Shown: positions 1 to 8,090 of the stretch, in pieces
Layout: every line of letters begins with the position of its first letter
How positions within the stretch are numbered: position 1 is the stretch's first letter
Assembly: GCF_028283685.1 (NCBI RefSeq)
Contig: NZ_JAPWKF010000007.1
Location: 1 to 64,000 of the forward strand
DNA from: Edaphobacter sp.
GTDB lineage: Bacteria; Acidobacteriota; Terriglobia; Terriglobales; Acidobacteriaceae
Direction: 5' to 3'
Length of the DNA: 64,000 nt
Program-made: the position numbers and the translations under genes
The notes under the pieces: model-generated
The model's database searches: none
Seen by the model: only the letters and a program-made list of their open reading frames with translations
Told to the model about the DNA's origin: nothing

Positions 1-39
1 GGACGACGGGGCTCGAACCCGCGACCTCTGCCGTGACAG
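1..39. repeat. Left attachment-site repeat (displaced tRNA-Asp 3' end)
   Basis: These 39 bases are identical to 29521-29559 and diverge at base 40. They cover the tRNA-Asp anticodon loop to near the 3' end. The copy has no 5' half and is not a functional tRNA gene. This is the fragment displaced when the element integrated. Confidence 0.88.
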
Positions 40-96
40 CTAAGCTGGATCGCGTAACTTGTTGATACTAGGCGTAGCGGATGGCTCCCTGAGCGC

Positions 97-140
97 CTTA
101 TTGAACCCTCGGCAACGGTTACTGGACCCTTAGCGGACCC
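97..140. repeat. Candidate integrase arm-type sites, left end
   Basis: TGGACCCTTAGCGGACCC at 123-140 matches TGGACCCTTATTGGACCC at 29445-29462 in 16 of 18 bases, same orientation. A related CTTATTGAACCC lies at 97-108. Repeats near both element ends are what lambda-type integrases bind as arm sites. The role is inferred. Confidence 0.45.
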
Positions 141-278
141 ACGACCTTTGCCCTCCAAACCTTTGCCCTGCTCTCGATTTTCCAGCAAATTTGGGCATTT
201 TTGCGGTCGATTTCGGCCGATTCCTCTGTCGCGGTAAGGCAGAGGTCGAAGGTCCAAATGATACTCCAATCACCGATT

Positions 279-295
279 GTTCCTTCTGGGGGAAC
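279..295. promoter_or_regulatory. Distal GTTCC-N7-GGAAC palindrome upstream of abiEi
   Basis: Bases 279-295 read GTTCCTTCTGGGGGAAC, with 5-bp arms and a 7-base spacer. A second copy with the same architecture starts exactly 65 bp downstream. AbiEi antitoxins are known to bind inverted repeats in their own promoter and repress it cooperatively, so this pair is the likely autoregulatory operator. Confidence 0.6.
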
Positions 296-343
296 TTTTC
301 GTGCAAACAATAACATCCCTACGTGATACCCTGTTCGCGTTTC

Positions 344-360
344 GTTCCTTGCGGGGGAAC
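344..360. promoter_or_regulatory. Proximal GTTCC-N7-GGAAC palindrome overlapping the abiEi ribosome site
   Basis: Bases 344-360 read GTTCCTTGCGGGGGAAC. The right arm ends three bases before the ATG at 364, so the G-rich arm is also the only purine-rich stretch available as a ribosome binding site. An mRNA hairpin from these arms could hide it. The copy supports the ATG at 364 over the upstream TTG at 277, which would place the operator inside the coding sequence. Confidence 0.55.
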
Positions 361-363
361 AAT

Positions 364-1215
364 ATGATCACGGAATATAACCCGAAGACTGCTGGACCTA
401 GATCTAAAACCTTGGGACCAAGGTCGTCCGCCCTCTGGGTGGAACTCAATGAACGCGGCAAAACCACGTTCACTCTCAAAGATGCCGAGGAGATAACCGG
501 CCTGCGCGGTTCCTCGGCGCGGACCCTGATCCACAAGGCGGAGCGGCGGGGACTCGTAACCCGGCTGCGCTCCGGCCTCTACACGTTGGTCCCTTTCGAA
601 CTGGGCAGGGCGACCGAGTACGTCGGCGACCCCTTTGTCATCGCACGGGAAATGTGCGAAGGGCGCCCCTACTTCATATCGCACGGCTCCGCGATGGAAT
701 TGCACCGCCTGGTCACGCAGCCCCAGTTCACCATCTACGTCAGTTCGACACTCAGGACGCCACCACGTTCGGTGCATGGGCACGAGTACCGCTTCGTCAC
801 GGTCAAGCCGACAGATTTCTTTGGCCTGACGCAGGTCTGGATTACGAAGCAGCAATCCGTCATGATCAGCGACAAGGAGCGGACTATCCTTGACGCTTTG
901 CGCCAGCCGCAATACGCGGGCGGCATCCCGGAAGTAGCGAAGGCTCTCTGGATGGGCCGCACGGAAATCAAGGTTGCGAAGCTTCTCGACTATGTGCAGC
1001 ACTTTTCGAGCGGCGCTCTGCGGCGGCGACTTGGGTTCCTGTTGGAACTCTACGCAATGGCCACACCGGGGGAGCTCGAACCGCTTCGCTCGAAGCTGAC
1101 CTCCACCTATGACCGCCTCGATCCAACGTTGCCAAAGTCAGGTTCCTTTCAGGCACGCTGGCGTCTGCAACTCAATATCGGTATCGACGAACTGGAGGCG
1201 ATTCCGCACACATGA
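364..1215 (+). CDS. abiEi: AbiEi-type antitoxin / transcriptional regulator
   Basis: Antitoxin and autorepressor of a type IV toxin-antitoxin / abortive infection pair, 283 residues. The N-terminal half reads as a winged helix (TLKDAEEITGL, then LIHKAERRGLVTRLRSGLY). It continues with the typical FISHGSAMELH and DKERTILDALRQPQYAGG stretches of the AbiEi C-terminal domain. The start is the ATG at 364, just after an operator-like palindrome; an in-frame TTG at 277 would add 29 residues. The last four bases overlap the toxin start (ATGA), indicating translational coupling. Family knowledge: AbiEi counteracts the toxin without direct binding and represses the operon. Family is secure; activity is untested. 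Confidence 0.85.
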   Translation: MITEYNPKTAGPRSKTLGPRSSALWVELNERGKTTFTLKDAEEITGLRGSSARTLIHKAERRGLVTRLRSGLYTLVPFELGRATEYVGDPFVIAREMCEGRPYFISHGSAMELHRLVTQPQFTIYVSSTLRTPPRSVHGHEYRFVTVKPTDFFGLTQVWITKQQSVMISDKERTILDALRQPQYAGGIPEVAKALWMGRTEIKVAKLLDYVQHFSSGALRRRLGFLLELYAMATPGELEPLRSKLTSTYDRLDPTLPKSGSFQARWRLQLNIGIDELEAIPHT

Positions 1216-2048
1216 TCCCGCAGCGCAATCTCTCCCTTCTCGCCAACCGGCTGTACAAGGAACACGGTGGCCGTCGTATTCCCGAGGCCGTGCTGGAGCG
1301 GGATTACTGCCTGGCCTGGTTTCTTGTGGGCTTGAGCCAAAGCAAGCTCCGCGACCTGCTCATCTTTAAGGGCGGCACGGCGCTGAAGCGCTGCCACTTC
1401 GGCGACTATCGTTTCTCCGAAGACTTGGACTTCACCCTTGCAAGGAAAGTGCAATTTGCGGGGATCCGCGCAGGACTGGACGAGGTCTATGAGCTGGTGG
1501 CCCAAGCCTCCGGCATACGCTTCTCGTTCGGGGCTGAAGACCGCCAGACGCATGTCAACAGCTTCACCTTCTATCTCCGGTATCAAGGACCGCTGCCGAT
1601 ACCCAACACCGTGAAGGTGGACATTACTGTTTCGGAGATTCTGCTCTTCCCAGTCGAGCAGCTTCCTGTGCTACGCACCTATCCAGAGTTTGAGGACGTA
1701 CCGGAGGATCGCTTGATCTCTGTGTACAGCCTGAACGAGATCGCCACTGAAAAGATCGTGGCTCTCCAAGACCGGGCTCGCAACGAGCCGCGCGACCTCT
1801 ACGACCTGTGGTTCCTGACTTCTCATGCGGGTATCGAAATCGGCCATCTCATCGGAGCCATAACGGAAAAGCTACGCTTTCGGGAGAAAGATATCGCCGG
1901 CGTCGAAGCCCGCATCCTCGCAAAGGAAGCTCGTCTGAAGGCGCTCTGGAACGGCCGTCTCGGACATCAGATGGAAGCATTACCACAGTATGATGGGGTC
2001 TTCCGCACCGTGCGTCGCGAGCTTCGGCAAGCAGGATTTGCGAACTAG
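1212..2048 (+). CDS. abiEii: AbiEii nucleotidyltransferase toxin
   Basis: Nucleotidyltransferase toxin partner of the preceding antitoxin, 278 residues, a normal AbiEii length. Near residues 54-75 it has the family signature FKGGTALKRC followed by RFSEDLDF, where GG/T and the D-x-D form the nucleotide and metal site. A lower conserved stretch LNEIATEKIVALQDR and RDLYDLWFL completes the fold. It starts inside the antitoxin stop (4-base overlap). Known biology: AbiEii binds GTP and causes reversible growth arrest, protecting populations from phage or retaining mobile DNA. Here it sits at the element end opposite the integrase, which fits either role. All catalytic motifs appear intact. Confidence 0.88.
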   Translation: MIPQRNLSLLANRLYKEHGGRRIPEAVLERDYCLAWFLVGLSQSKLRDLLIFKGGTALKRCHFGDYRFSEDLDFTLARKVQFAGIRAGLDEVYELVAQASGIRFSFGAEDRQTHVNSFTFYLRYQGPLPIPNTVKVDITVSEILLFPVEQLPVLRTYPEFEDVPEDRLISVYSLNEIATEKIVALQDRARNEPRDLYDLWFLTSHAGIEIGHLIGAITEKLRFREKDIAGVEARILAKEARLKALWNGRLGHQMEALPQYDGVFRTVRRELRQAGFAN

Positions 2049-2166
2049 GACAGACGTTCTGGGTAATTGATAGATGAGTGATTGTCCCTTCTTGCCCTCG
2101 ACGCGGGGTTTTGCCTACCACTTGTGTGGTCTACGCGAAGTGGATCGCCGGGTATGCTAACGACAT

Positions 2167-2796
2167 ATGGCCAAAGCGAAGACCAAAGCGACAAACGGTC
2201 GGAGGGAATCTGAGTCGATCACCTTCCGCGTCGATTTTGTGGTCAGCCTTTCTCAATATGAAGGAGACCCTAGCGACTTCATCACGGTCTGTCACGGAGA
2301 CATTATCTGCTTGATGGATGACGACAGTGAGCAAGAGATAGGGACAGTCGTGGTCTACATGATCGAACGTAGCCGGGTGCCGAACGAAGGAATGTCCCTC
2401 TTTGAGGTGATGGATTGTCTCGATGGCGACAGTTGCGATTGCTTTGCGAATCTCTTCGACCAGGAGAGCGAACAGCTAAAGCCAGAGGTCGAGCGACTGC
2501 TTTCGGAAAATCGTGCGTTCCAGCATGACATGATGCTGATCGAGCGGCTTGAGCTAAAGCCTGACTATCGGGGTCGAGGTTTGGGAAATGAGATTGCTTC
2601 GCGCGTGATCCAGAAATTTGGACAGAATTGCAGTGTCATTACCTGCGTACCTGTCCCCCTGCAGTTCACGGGTCTCGGGCCGAGGGACAAAGAACCGACT
2701 GGAAAACGGTCGGCACAGCAGCGCGTTCGCAAGTTCTGGGAGGGTGTGGGGTTTTTGAGGCTGGCTGGAAGCGACTACTACATCTGGCCTAACTGA
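2167..2796 (+). CDS. Putative GNAT-fold N-acetyltransferase
   Basis: 209-residue cytoplasmic protein. The segment LIERLELKPDYRGRGLGNEI (about residues 125-144) matches GNAT motif A, with the R-x-R-G-x-G-x pyrophosphate loop for acetyl-CoA. FWEGVGFLRL near the C terminus resembles the usual final strand. The N-terminal 100 residues are acidic and cysteine-rich (DGDSCDCFANLF) and I do not recognise them. There is no good ribosome site before the ATG, and the 119-bp gap after the AbiE toxin makes a shared operon uncertain. The substrate cannot be predicted. A toxin-type or antibiotic acetyltransferase is possible but unsupported. Confidence 0.55.
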   Translation: MAKAKTKATNGRRESESITFRVDFVVSLSQYEGDPSDFITVCHGDIICLMDDDSEQEIGTVVVYMIERSRVPNEGMSLFEVMDCLDGDSCDCFANLFDQESEQLKPEVERLLSENRAFQHDMMLIERLELKPDYRGRGLGNEIASRVIQKFGQNCSVITCVPVPLQFTGLGPRDKEPTGKRSAQQRVRKFWEGVGFLRLAGSDYYIWPN

Positions 2797-3091
2797 CTAC
2801 TCCTCTTCCGCCCTGCTTGCCACCGTAAACAAAAAGCGCCAGATGTCTCCGTTCACGGTCATTTAGGTTCTGGCTAGGAGTTCCACCGGCAGTGAAATAC
2901 ACAACAACCTGAATCGATGGTGGGCTCGAAAGTGGCGTTAGCTCGTCGGATTGAAATTGGAGTTAGATTTTCAGTTTGAAGCGGGATGCAGCACCACTTG
3001 TCGGGAGAACAGAACGTATGACTGCCAAAATCTACAGCCGTGGAAGATGGAGCATAACCACCGGCCGATCCTATCGGTGTATGCCTTGGAA

Positions 3092-3709
3092 CTAGACCTC
3101 GCTTCGTACTCGGATCCCCAGATGCCTCAAAGCCAATTCAGCAGTGCGCTTGAGTTGAGCCCTCGTGGAGCCGTTTGCCGCTTGCACGGCGAGACCACTG
3201 AGGAGTGATGACAGGTAGCGGGTGTAGTCATCGATGTTCTCTTCTTTGGAGAACTCTCCGGCTCTTCGGGCTTTGAGAAGACGGCCCTTGAGGACGGCTT
3301 CATTCCGGAGCCGTATATCGAGCATTAGAGCCTTGGCAGGTTCCGTGTCTACACCGCAGGACAATGACCCAGTCAATGTGAAGCAGCTAGCCGGATATTC
3401 CTTGCCTCCTAGAAACTCCACTGTGTTGTAGAACGCAGCCTGTACGAATGTTTCAAACGTTGGCTCAGCAAGCGCTCGCACCATGTACTGCCCAGGTACT
3501 TCCAAATAACGTTTCGCCGCGAGAGCGAACAGTGCCTGCTTATCCCCGAACGCCGCATAGATACTGGACGGGTGAATGCCCATCGCGTGCGAGAGATCCG
3601 CCATGGAGGTGCCTTCGTAACCCCGTTCCCAGAACAGACGCATCGCGACATCTAGCGCGGCGTCTTTGTCGAAGGCAGCAGGTCTTCCGAGCTTGTTCGA
3701 GGGCCTCAT
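3092..3709 (-). CDS. TetR/AcrR-family transcriptional regulator
   Basis: 205-residue one-component repressor. The N-terminal helix-turn-helix is clear: [19 protein letters not shown], then [20 protein letters not shown] at about residues 20-62. The remaining helices form the ligand pocket and dimer domain; [13 protein letters not shown] is a usual stretch of the TetR subgroup that controls adjacent SDR or oxidoreductase genes. It diverges from the SDR gene at 3869 across 159 bp that contain a strong palindrome (3767-3776). It most likely represses itself and that gene, with an unknown inducer. The first ATG is used as start; no clear ribosome site is seen. Confidence 0.85.
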   Translation of the reverse strand: MRPSNKLGRPAAFDKDAALDVAMRLFWERGYEGTSMADLSHAMGIHPSSIYAAFGDKQALFALAAKRYLEVPGQYMVRALAEPTFETFVQAAFYNTVEFLGGKEYPASCFTLTGSLSCGVDTEPAKALMLDIRLRNEAVLKGRLLKARRAGEFSKEENIDDYTRYLSSLLSGLAVQAANGSTRAQLKRTAELALRHLGIRVRSEV

Positions 3710-3765
3710 ATCGTTTTATGACGCAAGTTTTTTGAATCAGATGCAGAGTTGATCACATCTGTAGT

Positions 3766-3794
3766 GATCGTACGATATCATTCCGTAATGATCA
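3766..3794. promoter_or_regulatory. Palindromic operator between TetR gene and SDR gene
   Basis: The 10-bp perfect palindrome ATCGTACGAT at 3767-3776 lies in the divergent intergenic space, and a TGATCA follows at 3789-3794. The 10-mer GATCGTACGA beginning at 3766 recurs at 8008-8017 upstream of another regulator/SDR pair. It is the likely binding site of the TetR protein encoded at 3092-3709. Confidence 0.5.
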
Positions 3795-3868
3795 TTCTCG
3801 AATAAATCGCGATTCACATCCCAGCTTTACAACCGCAACGCAGCAAAGGCGAAATATTAAGGAGTCGA

Positions 3869-4621
3869 ATGGGCAGGCTGAGTGGCAAGGTAGCGCTAAT
3901 CACCGGAGGCAATAGCGGGATTGGGTTGGCAACGGCAAAGTTGTTCGTCAAAGAAGGAGCTTTTGTCTACATAACAGGACGAAAAGAGGCGAGCCTCGCA
4001 GAGGCCAGCAAACTTCTGGGCGAGCAGTCGCAAAGTATTAAAGTCGATGTGTCGAAGCTGCGCGATATTTCCCGCATGTACGACGTTATCGCCGAACGGC
4101 ATCAGCGGCTCGATATCCTTGTCGCGAATGCCGGTGGCGGAGAATTCAGCGCGCTAGGAGAGTACACCGAAGATCATTATTCCCGTACGTTTGATGCGAA
4201 CGTGAAAGGGCTGATCTTCACGGTTCAGGGTGCTCTTCCTTCTTTGCATCCGGGCTCGTCCATCGTGCTTGTCGGGTCGCAAATATCTATCGAGGGGGTC
4301 GCGAATTTCGGCATCTACGCTGCAACGAAGGCCGCTGTACGCTCGCTTGCGCGAACGTGGACTGCCGAACTATCGGATCGCAACATCAGGGTCAACGTTG
4401 TTAGTCCGGGACCCACGGATACTCCCGCGATCTCCGGTCTAGTGGATCGCGACCCAGCGCGGGATGCTGAACTCAGGAAACTACTAGCCTCATCGGTCCC
4501 ACTCAAGCGTATGGGTACAGCAGATGAGTCAGCGAACGTGATCCTTTTTCTTGCGAGTGATGAAAGCAGCTTCGTAGCTGGAGCTGATTACGTCGTGGAT
4601 GGCGGCAAGACGGGCATTTGA
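3869..4621 (+). CDS. Short-chain dehydrogenase/reductase (classical SDR)
   Basis: NAD(P)-dependent oxidoreductase, 250 residues, the normal classical SDR length. The cofactor loop TGGNSGIG is at residues 12-19 and NAGG at 87-90. The catalytic Ser137, Tyr150 and Lys154 (YAATK) are all present, and the PG motif VVSPGPTDTPAI follows. TGR after the second strand suggests NADP preference. The C terminus FVAGADYVVDGG is typical. A strong ribosome site (AAGGAG) is 7 bases before the ATG. It diverges from a TetR repressor that probably controls it. Relatives reduce small aldehydes, ketones or quinones; the substrate here is unknown. Confidence 0.88.
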   Translation: MGRLSGKVALITGGNSGIGLATAKLFVKEGAFVYITGRKEASLAEASKLLGEQSQSIKVDVSKLRDISRMYDVIAERHQRLDILVANAGGGEFSALGEYTEDHYSRTFDANVKGLIFTVQGALPSLHPGSSIVLVGSQISIEGVANFGIYAATKAAVRSLARTWTAELSDRNIRVNVVSPGPTDTPAISGLVDRDPARDAELRKLLASSVPLKRMGTADESANVILFLASDESSFVAGADYVVDGGKTGI

Positions 4622-4717
4622 GCGAAGGTGTCATTCGTCAACGACGGCAAGAAGCACGGGTGGCGCCTCTTTACTGACTACATGTAATGAAAGTTCAGAA
4701 CGTGGAAGGAAAGCACC

Positions 4718-5720
4718 TTGGAGATCACTCGCAGACAATTTTCGGTTGGTGCCGGCGCGGCCGGAGCATTGGCCCTCCTGAACGGAACGTCCAGCAGCGC
4801 CGCGACAACGAAAGCAAACGAAGACATGCAGAATCAACCTAAAGGTAAGTCGTTCTGGCCTAACGGAGCGCGTCTGGCCGTCAGGATCTCTCTCATGTTC
4901 GAAGGCGGAGGGCAGCCCATTTCGGGTGCCAAAGCGCCTTCGGCCCGATCCTAGACGGTCTACCAGACCTCCCGGCGAATGCATTTTTCGCTTACGGGCA
5001 CTACGAAGGAATACCCAGGGCACTGAACCTGTTCGATAAACACAACATCAAGGTTTCGTGTTTCATGGTTGGCAAAGCCATTGAGAATGCCCCTGATGTA
5101 GCTCAGGAGGTCGTGCGCCGCGGGCACGAAGCAGCGGCTCACGGTCGCACTTGGTCGGCCTCTTACAATTTCTCTCGCGAGGAAGAGAAACGCTTCATCG
5201 CTGACTCACAAGAAACCATTCATCGGCTTACCGGACAGACAGCAGTTGGTTGGAATGCCTTCTACATGCGCAATTCGGTCAACATCCTGGAGACACTGCA
5301 GGAGCTAGGCTTCTTGTACACCATTGATGAACCGAGCCACGATGAACCCTTCATCATTCCGGTAAAGGGCAGAGGCTTCGTGACCGTGCCGTATACGCTC
5401 AGCATGAACGACATTTCGTCTTTCCCACTGGAGGGCTACAACCCGCTTGCCTATGAACAGGCATTGAAAGACGAGTTCGACCAGTTATATGAAGAAGGCG
5501 CGAGCCGCCGCAGGTTGATGCTCATAGGCATGCACGACCGGATCAATGGCCATCCAATCGGATTCGTGTACTCGATCGCTTCTTGACATACGCGAAGAGC
5601 CACAACGACGTTTGGTTTGCGCGTAAGGATGAGATTGCGAAGTGGGCGTTGGAACACAGGGAGGATACGCCGATCGTGCATCGTGGATCGGCAAGTATTT
5701 CGGGGCTTCAGGGTAGTTGA
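4718..5720 (+). pseudogene. Broken Tat-exported polysaccharide deacetylase-family protein
   Basis: Three reading frames together make one NodB-fold deacetylase. The first (TTG at 4718 after an AAGGAA ribosome site) has a twin-arginine signal, TRRQFSVGAGAAGALAL. The frame changes near 4938, where PFGPILDGLPDL continues in another frame. The second frame carries VSCFMVGKAIE and GHEAAAHGRTW, the metal-site region. It changes again near 5550, after IGMHDRINGHP, to NRIRVLDRFLTYAKSH and WFARKDEIAKWALEHR. At least two indels therefore separate parts of one gene. Relatives are allantoinase/PuuE-like deacetylases. The 3' end is shared with a fragment at 21781-21916. Confidence 0.8.
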
Positions 5721-5747
5721 TTGGCCGTTCAGTGGTTCGGACAGTTG
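5613..5747 (+). repeat. Direct repeat R2, first copy
   Basis: About 135 bp nearly identical to 21781-21916, same orientation. It covers the deacetylase C-terminal codons and ends exactly where the truncated M61 peptidase coding sequence begins on the other strand. It is therefore a recombination edge bracketing 16 kb of cargo. Confidence 0.85.
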
Positions 5748-6863
5748 TGCGGAGGCTGGCACGGGCCGCAAGGACGCGACCCCAGAACTCGGTCTGTCCT
5801 TCATAGACCCAAAGCATCGAGGGGTCTGTCGGTTGATTGAAGTTTGGTGACCAGAGACCAGCGGGCTGGCGAAAGCGGCTGTTCCATGCGTGAACGTATT
5901 CGTGCGCGATCAGGTCTCGGTTGTTCAACTGCTGCACGCTTGCGGTGAAGTAGTTGGCAGGAAAATTATTTTCCTGCCCTCATCCAGATGTTCGAGGCCT
6001 CCGCCAGGAGAAAGCTGATTGCTGAGCGAAACCAAAGCGTCATAGTGGCGAAAGGGCGCCGGGCCGAAAACCTTTGAGGCTTGCACGACCAAGGCCTGCA
6101 ACTCAGCAAGATCTGTTGGCGAGATTTCGAGGTCCGCAGGTTCATCTGCGACAAGGTCGAGATGAACGGGGACATGCGAGGGAGATGAGAGAACCAACTG
6201 TCGTGTGTACCGTGCGGCATAGACCGGAGCATCGACGAGGCGGTCGAGAGTTTCAGGCGAGAAAGCCAAAAGATTGGCTGAGCTATCAGGAGGGTGCAAC
6301 GGTGCGAGTGCAGTGAACGCAAGCAGCCCCTTCGGAAGTTCTAGCTGCGCAGCCACCGGAATATCCCGGACAAACCAGCCGGCCGGGTAGAGCAGGAGAT
6401 GTTGCCACTCGACATCGACCATCTCTGGGCGCAACTTGGCCGAGGAGCGCGACGGCAGGTATTGAAAATTCAATGTCAGCGAACGTGCTCCAGCAGGGAT
6501 GGCTAAGTGAAAGGCGTGAACGTCGATCGTGTCGCGCCGCCACTCGATGTCGTGTCCATCGACCTGCATGCGTATGCCCGCCAGCTCTATAGCCGATACC
6601 GTGTGCCCGTGGCTGGTCGTTTCCCACTCGGGGTAAAGCAGCACCATTTCACCGGGAGCTTGTATAGGTATTGATTCGCTTACACGGAAGAAACTATGAA
6701 TCGTGTCCGTAGCGTCGACGTGAAGTTGGATCGTACCCCTAAAGTGCTGGTCGCGCGGCTGAGGCACCGAGGACCGGAGAGGCGTTGAGAACGGCTTACC
6801 CCCGACCTGTCCAATCGCAGAAACACAAACCAAAGCAGAGACACCAAGGACTACGAAACGCAT
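5748..6863 (-). pseudogene. Truncated, frameshifted M61 glycyl-aminopeptidase-like metallopeptidase
   Basis: The frame from 6863 starts with a signal peptide (MRFVVLGVSALVCVSAIGQ) and continues through the M61 N-terminal domain to SNQLSPGGGLEHL. The frame then shifts near 5980. The other frame resumes at NNFPANYF and VQQLNNRDLIAHEYVHAW, which has the zinc motif HEYVH, then MLWVYEGQTEFWGRVLA with the third-ligand glutamate region. Homology stops near ARASLRT, at the edge of repeat R2. Over a third of the usual length, including the PDZ-like end, is missing. The gene cannot give a complete enzyme. Confidence 0.8.
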
Positions 6864-6965
6864 GGTCGATTGTAACCAATCAAAACGAAGAGGAAACAAA
6901 ACTGCCAGCATCCCGAGACGCTCTTCGCGGGTGGCGTGAAGACAGTTTCAAAACGTTTCCGAGAG

Positions 6966-7961
6966 TTATAGACAACTTCGCAGGCACATACAAGTCTCGA
7001 CGAGTTGGAGTTGTCTGATGGATGAGGTTTTCCGTAAGTCAGGTGAAGCAGCAGATGGGTTGCAGCCGCGAGCATACTGTCGCGGCGAACAACCCATGAC
7101 CCGCTTGAATGCTTTGCTAAAGGCGCTTTCAGATTCGTAACCCAACGAAAGAGCGATCTCGGAGATGGCGTCGGCAGTATTTTGCAGCCTGTCGCCGGCG
7201 AGCAACATCCGCCAGCGGGTCAGGTACTCCATCGGGGATGATCCGACCGCCTTTTTGAACCGGAGGGTGAAGATCGTTCGGGACATACCGGCGCGTTCCG
7301 CCAAGGTCTGCAACGTCCAGCGGTGGGCTGGATTCTCGTGCATTGCGTTCATTGCCAGGCTAAGTTGCTTGTCCGTTAAGGCGAACATCCATCCGACACT
7401 GCCTCTGCCTCCTTCCAGATGCAGCCGTAGAGCCTGAACCAGCATCATGTAGGCGAGCTGTTGGGTGACCAGAACTGCTCCTGGTCGTTGTTCGCGCAAC
7501 TCCTGCCGCATGCGCTCAAGAGCCCAACGCAGTGCTGCCTTATCCGATTCTGTCTGGAGATGCACGATGGGTGGCAACGCACCCAACAGAATGCGGGCGT
7601 GACCGCCTGTGAGCGTGAAGTGGCCCCCAACGATGAGGCAACTGCCACCACCATTGAAGGAGACGATACCGCCGCTTCGCCCGCTCGCGTAAAACGCGGA
7701 TGCGTCGATCGGGGCAAGTGACAAGTCGCTTGCAAGGCGTAAAGGCCTACCGGTCGGCAACAGGAAACAATTTCCTGTCTGAAGGTGCACCGGATCAGGA
7801 ACACCTTCCACCGAGAGCCAACATGCGCCTGAAACGACTGCGTAACACTTGATGCCCTCCTTTTGAGGGAACTGGATTGCCCATTCTCCTCCCACGTCGA
7901 AACCACCGGACACGTAAGTGCGTGGCTTCAGCAACGACAGAACATCCGAAAGTGGGTCCAT
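6966..7961 (-). CDS. AraC-family transcriptional regulator
   Basis: 331 residues. The N-terminal part (about 1-190) is a cupin-type ligand domain (GGEWAIQFP, CYAVVSGACWLSVEG, GNCFLLPTGRP). The C terminus holds the two AraC helix-turn-helix units: LQTLAERAGMSRTIFTLRFK and then ISEIALSLGYESESAFSKAF with the CSPRQYARG end. GGAGATTTT precedes the ATG. The gene diverges from an SDR-hydrolase-SDR operon starting at 8091, and the gap contains inverted GTACGATC/GATCGTAC half-sites. It probably activates that operon. Cupin_6-type AraC members often sense small organic effectors; the ligand is unknown. Confidence 0.85.
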   Translation of the reverse strand: MDPLSDVLSLLKPRTYVSGGFDVGGEWAIQFPQKEGIKCYAVVSGACWLSVEGVPDPVHLQTGNCFLLPTGRPLRLASDLSLAPIDASAFYASGRSGGIVSFNGGGSCLIVGGHFTLTGGHARILLGALPPIVHLQTESDKAALRWALERMRQELREQRPGAVLVTQQLAYMMLVQALRLHLEGGRGSVGWMFALTDKQLSLAMNAMHENPAHRWTLQTLAERAGMSRTIFTLRFKKAVGSSPMEYLTRWRMLLAGDRLQNTADAISEIALSLGYESESAFSKAFKRVMGCSPRQYARGCNPSAASPDLRKTSSIRQLQLVETCMCLRSCL

Positions 7962-7970
7962 AAAATCTCC

Positions 7971-8017
7971 GTACGATCGAGCTAGTAATGCGAACGCCCT
8001 GCCATAGATCGTACGAC
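7971..8017. promoter_or_regulatory. Inverted GTACGATC/GATCGTAC half-sites between AraC gene and SDR operon
   Basis: GTACGATC at 7971-7978 and GATCGTAC at 8008-8015 form an 8-bp inverted repeat with a 29-base spacer. The right site extends to GATCGTACGA, identical to the sequence at 3766-3775. The position between divergent regulator and target genes suggests operator function. Confidence 0.5.
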
Positions 8018-8090
8018 AAAAGTCGGCATATTGTGGGGACAGTGGTTCCCAGAAGTGTCCAAGGGCAATGCGAAATCTACGGGAGAAAAT

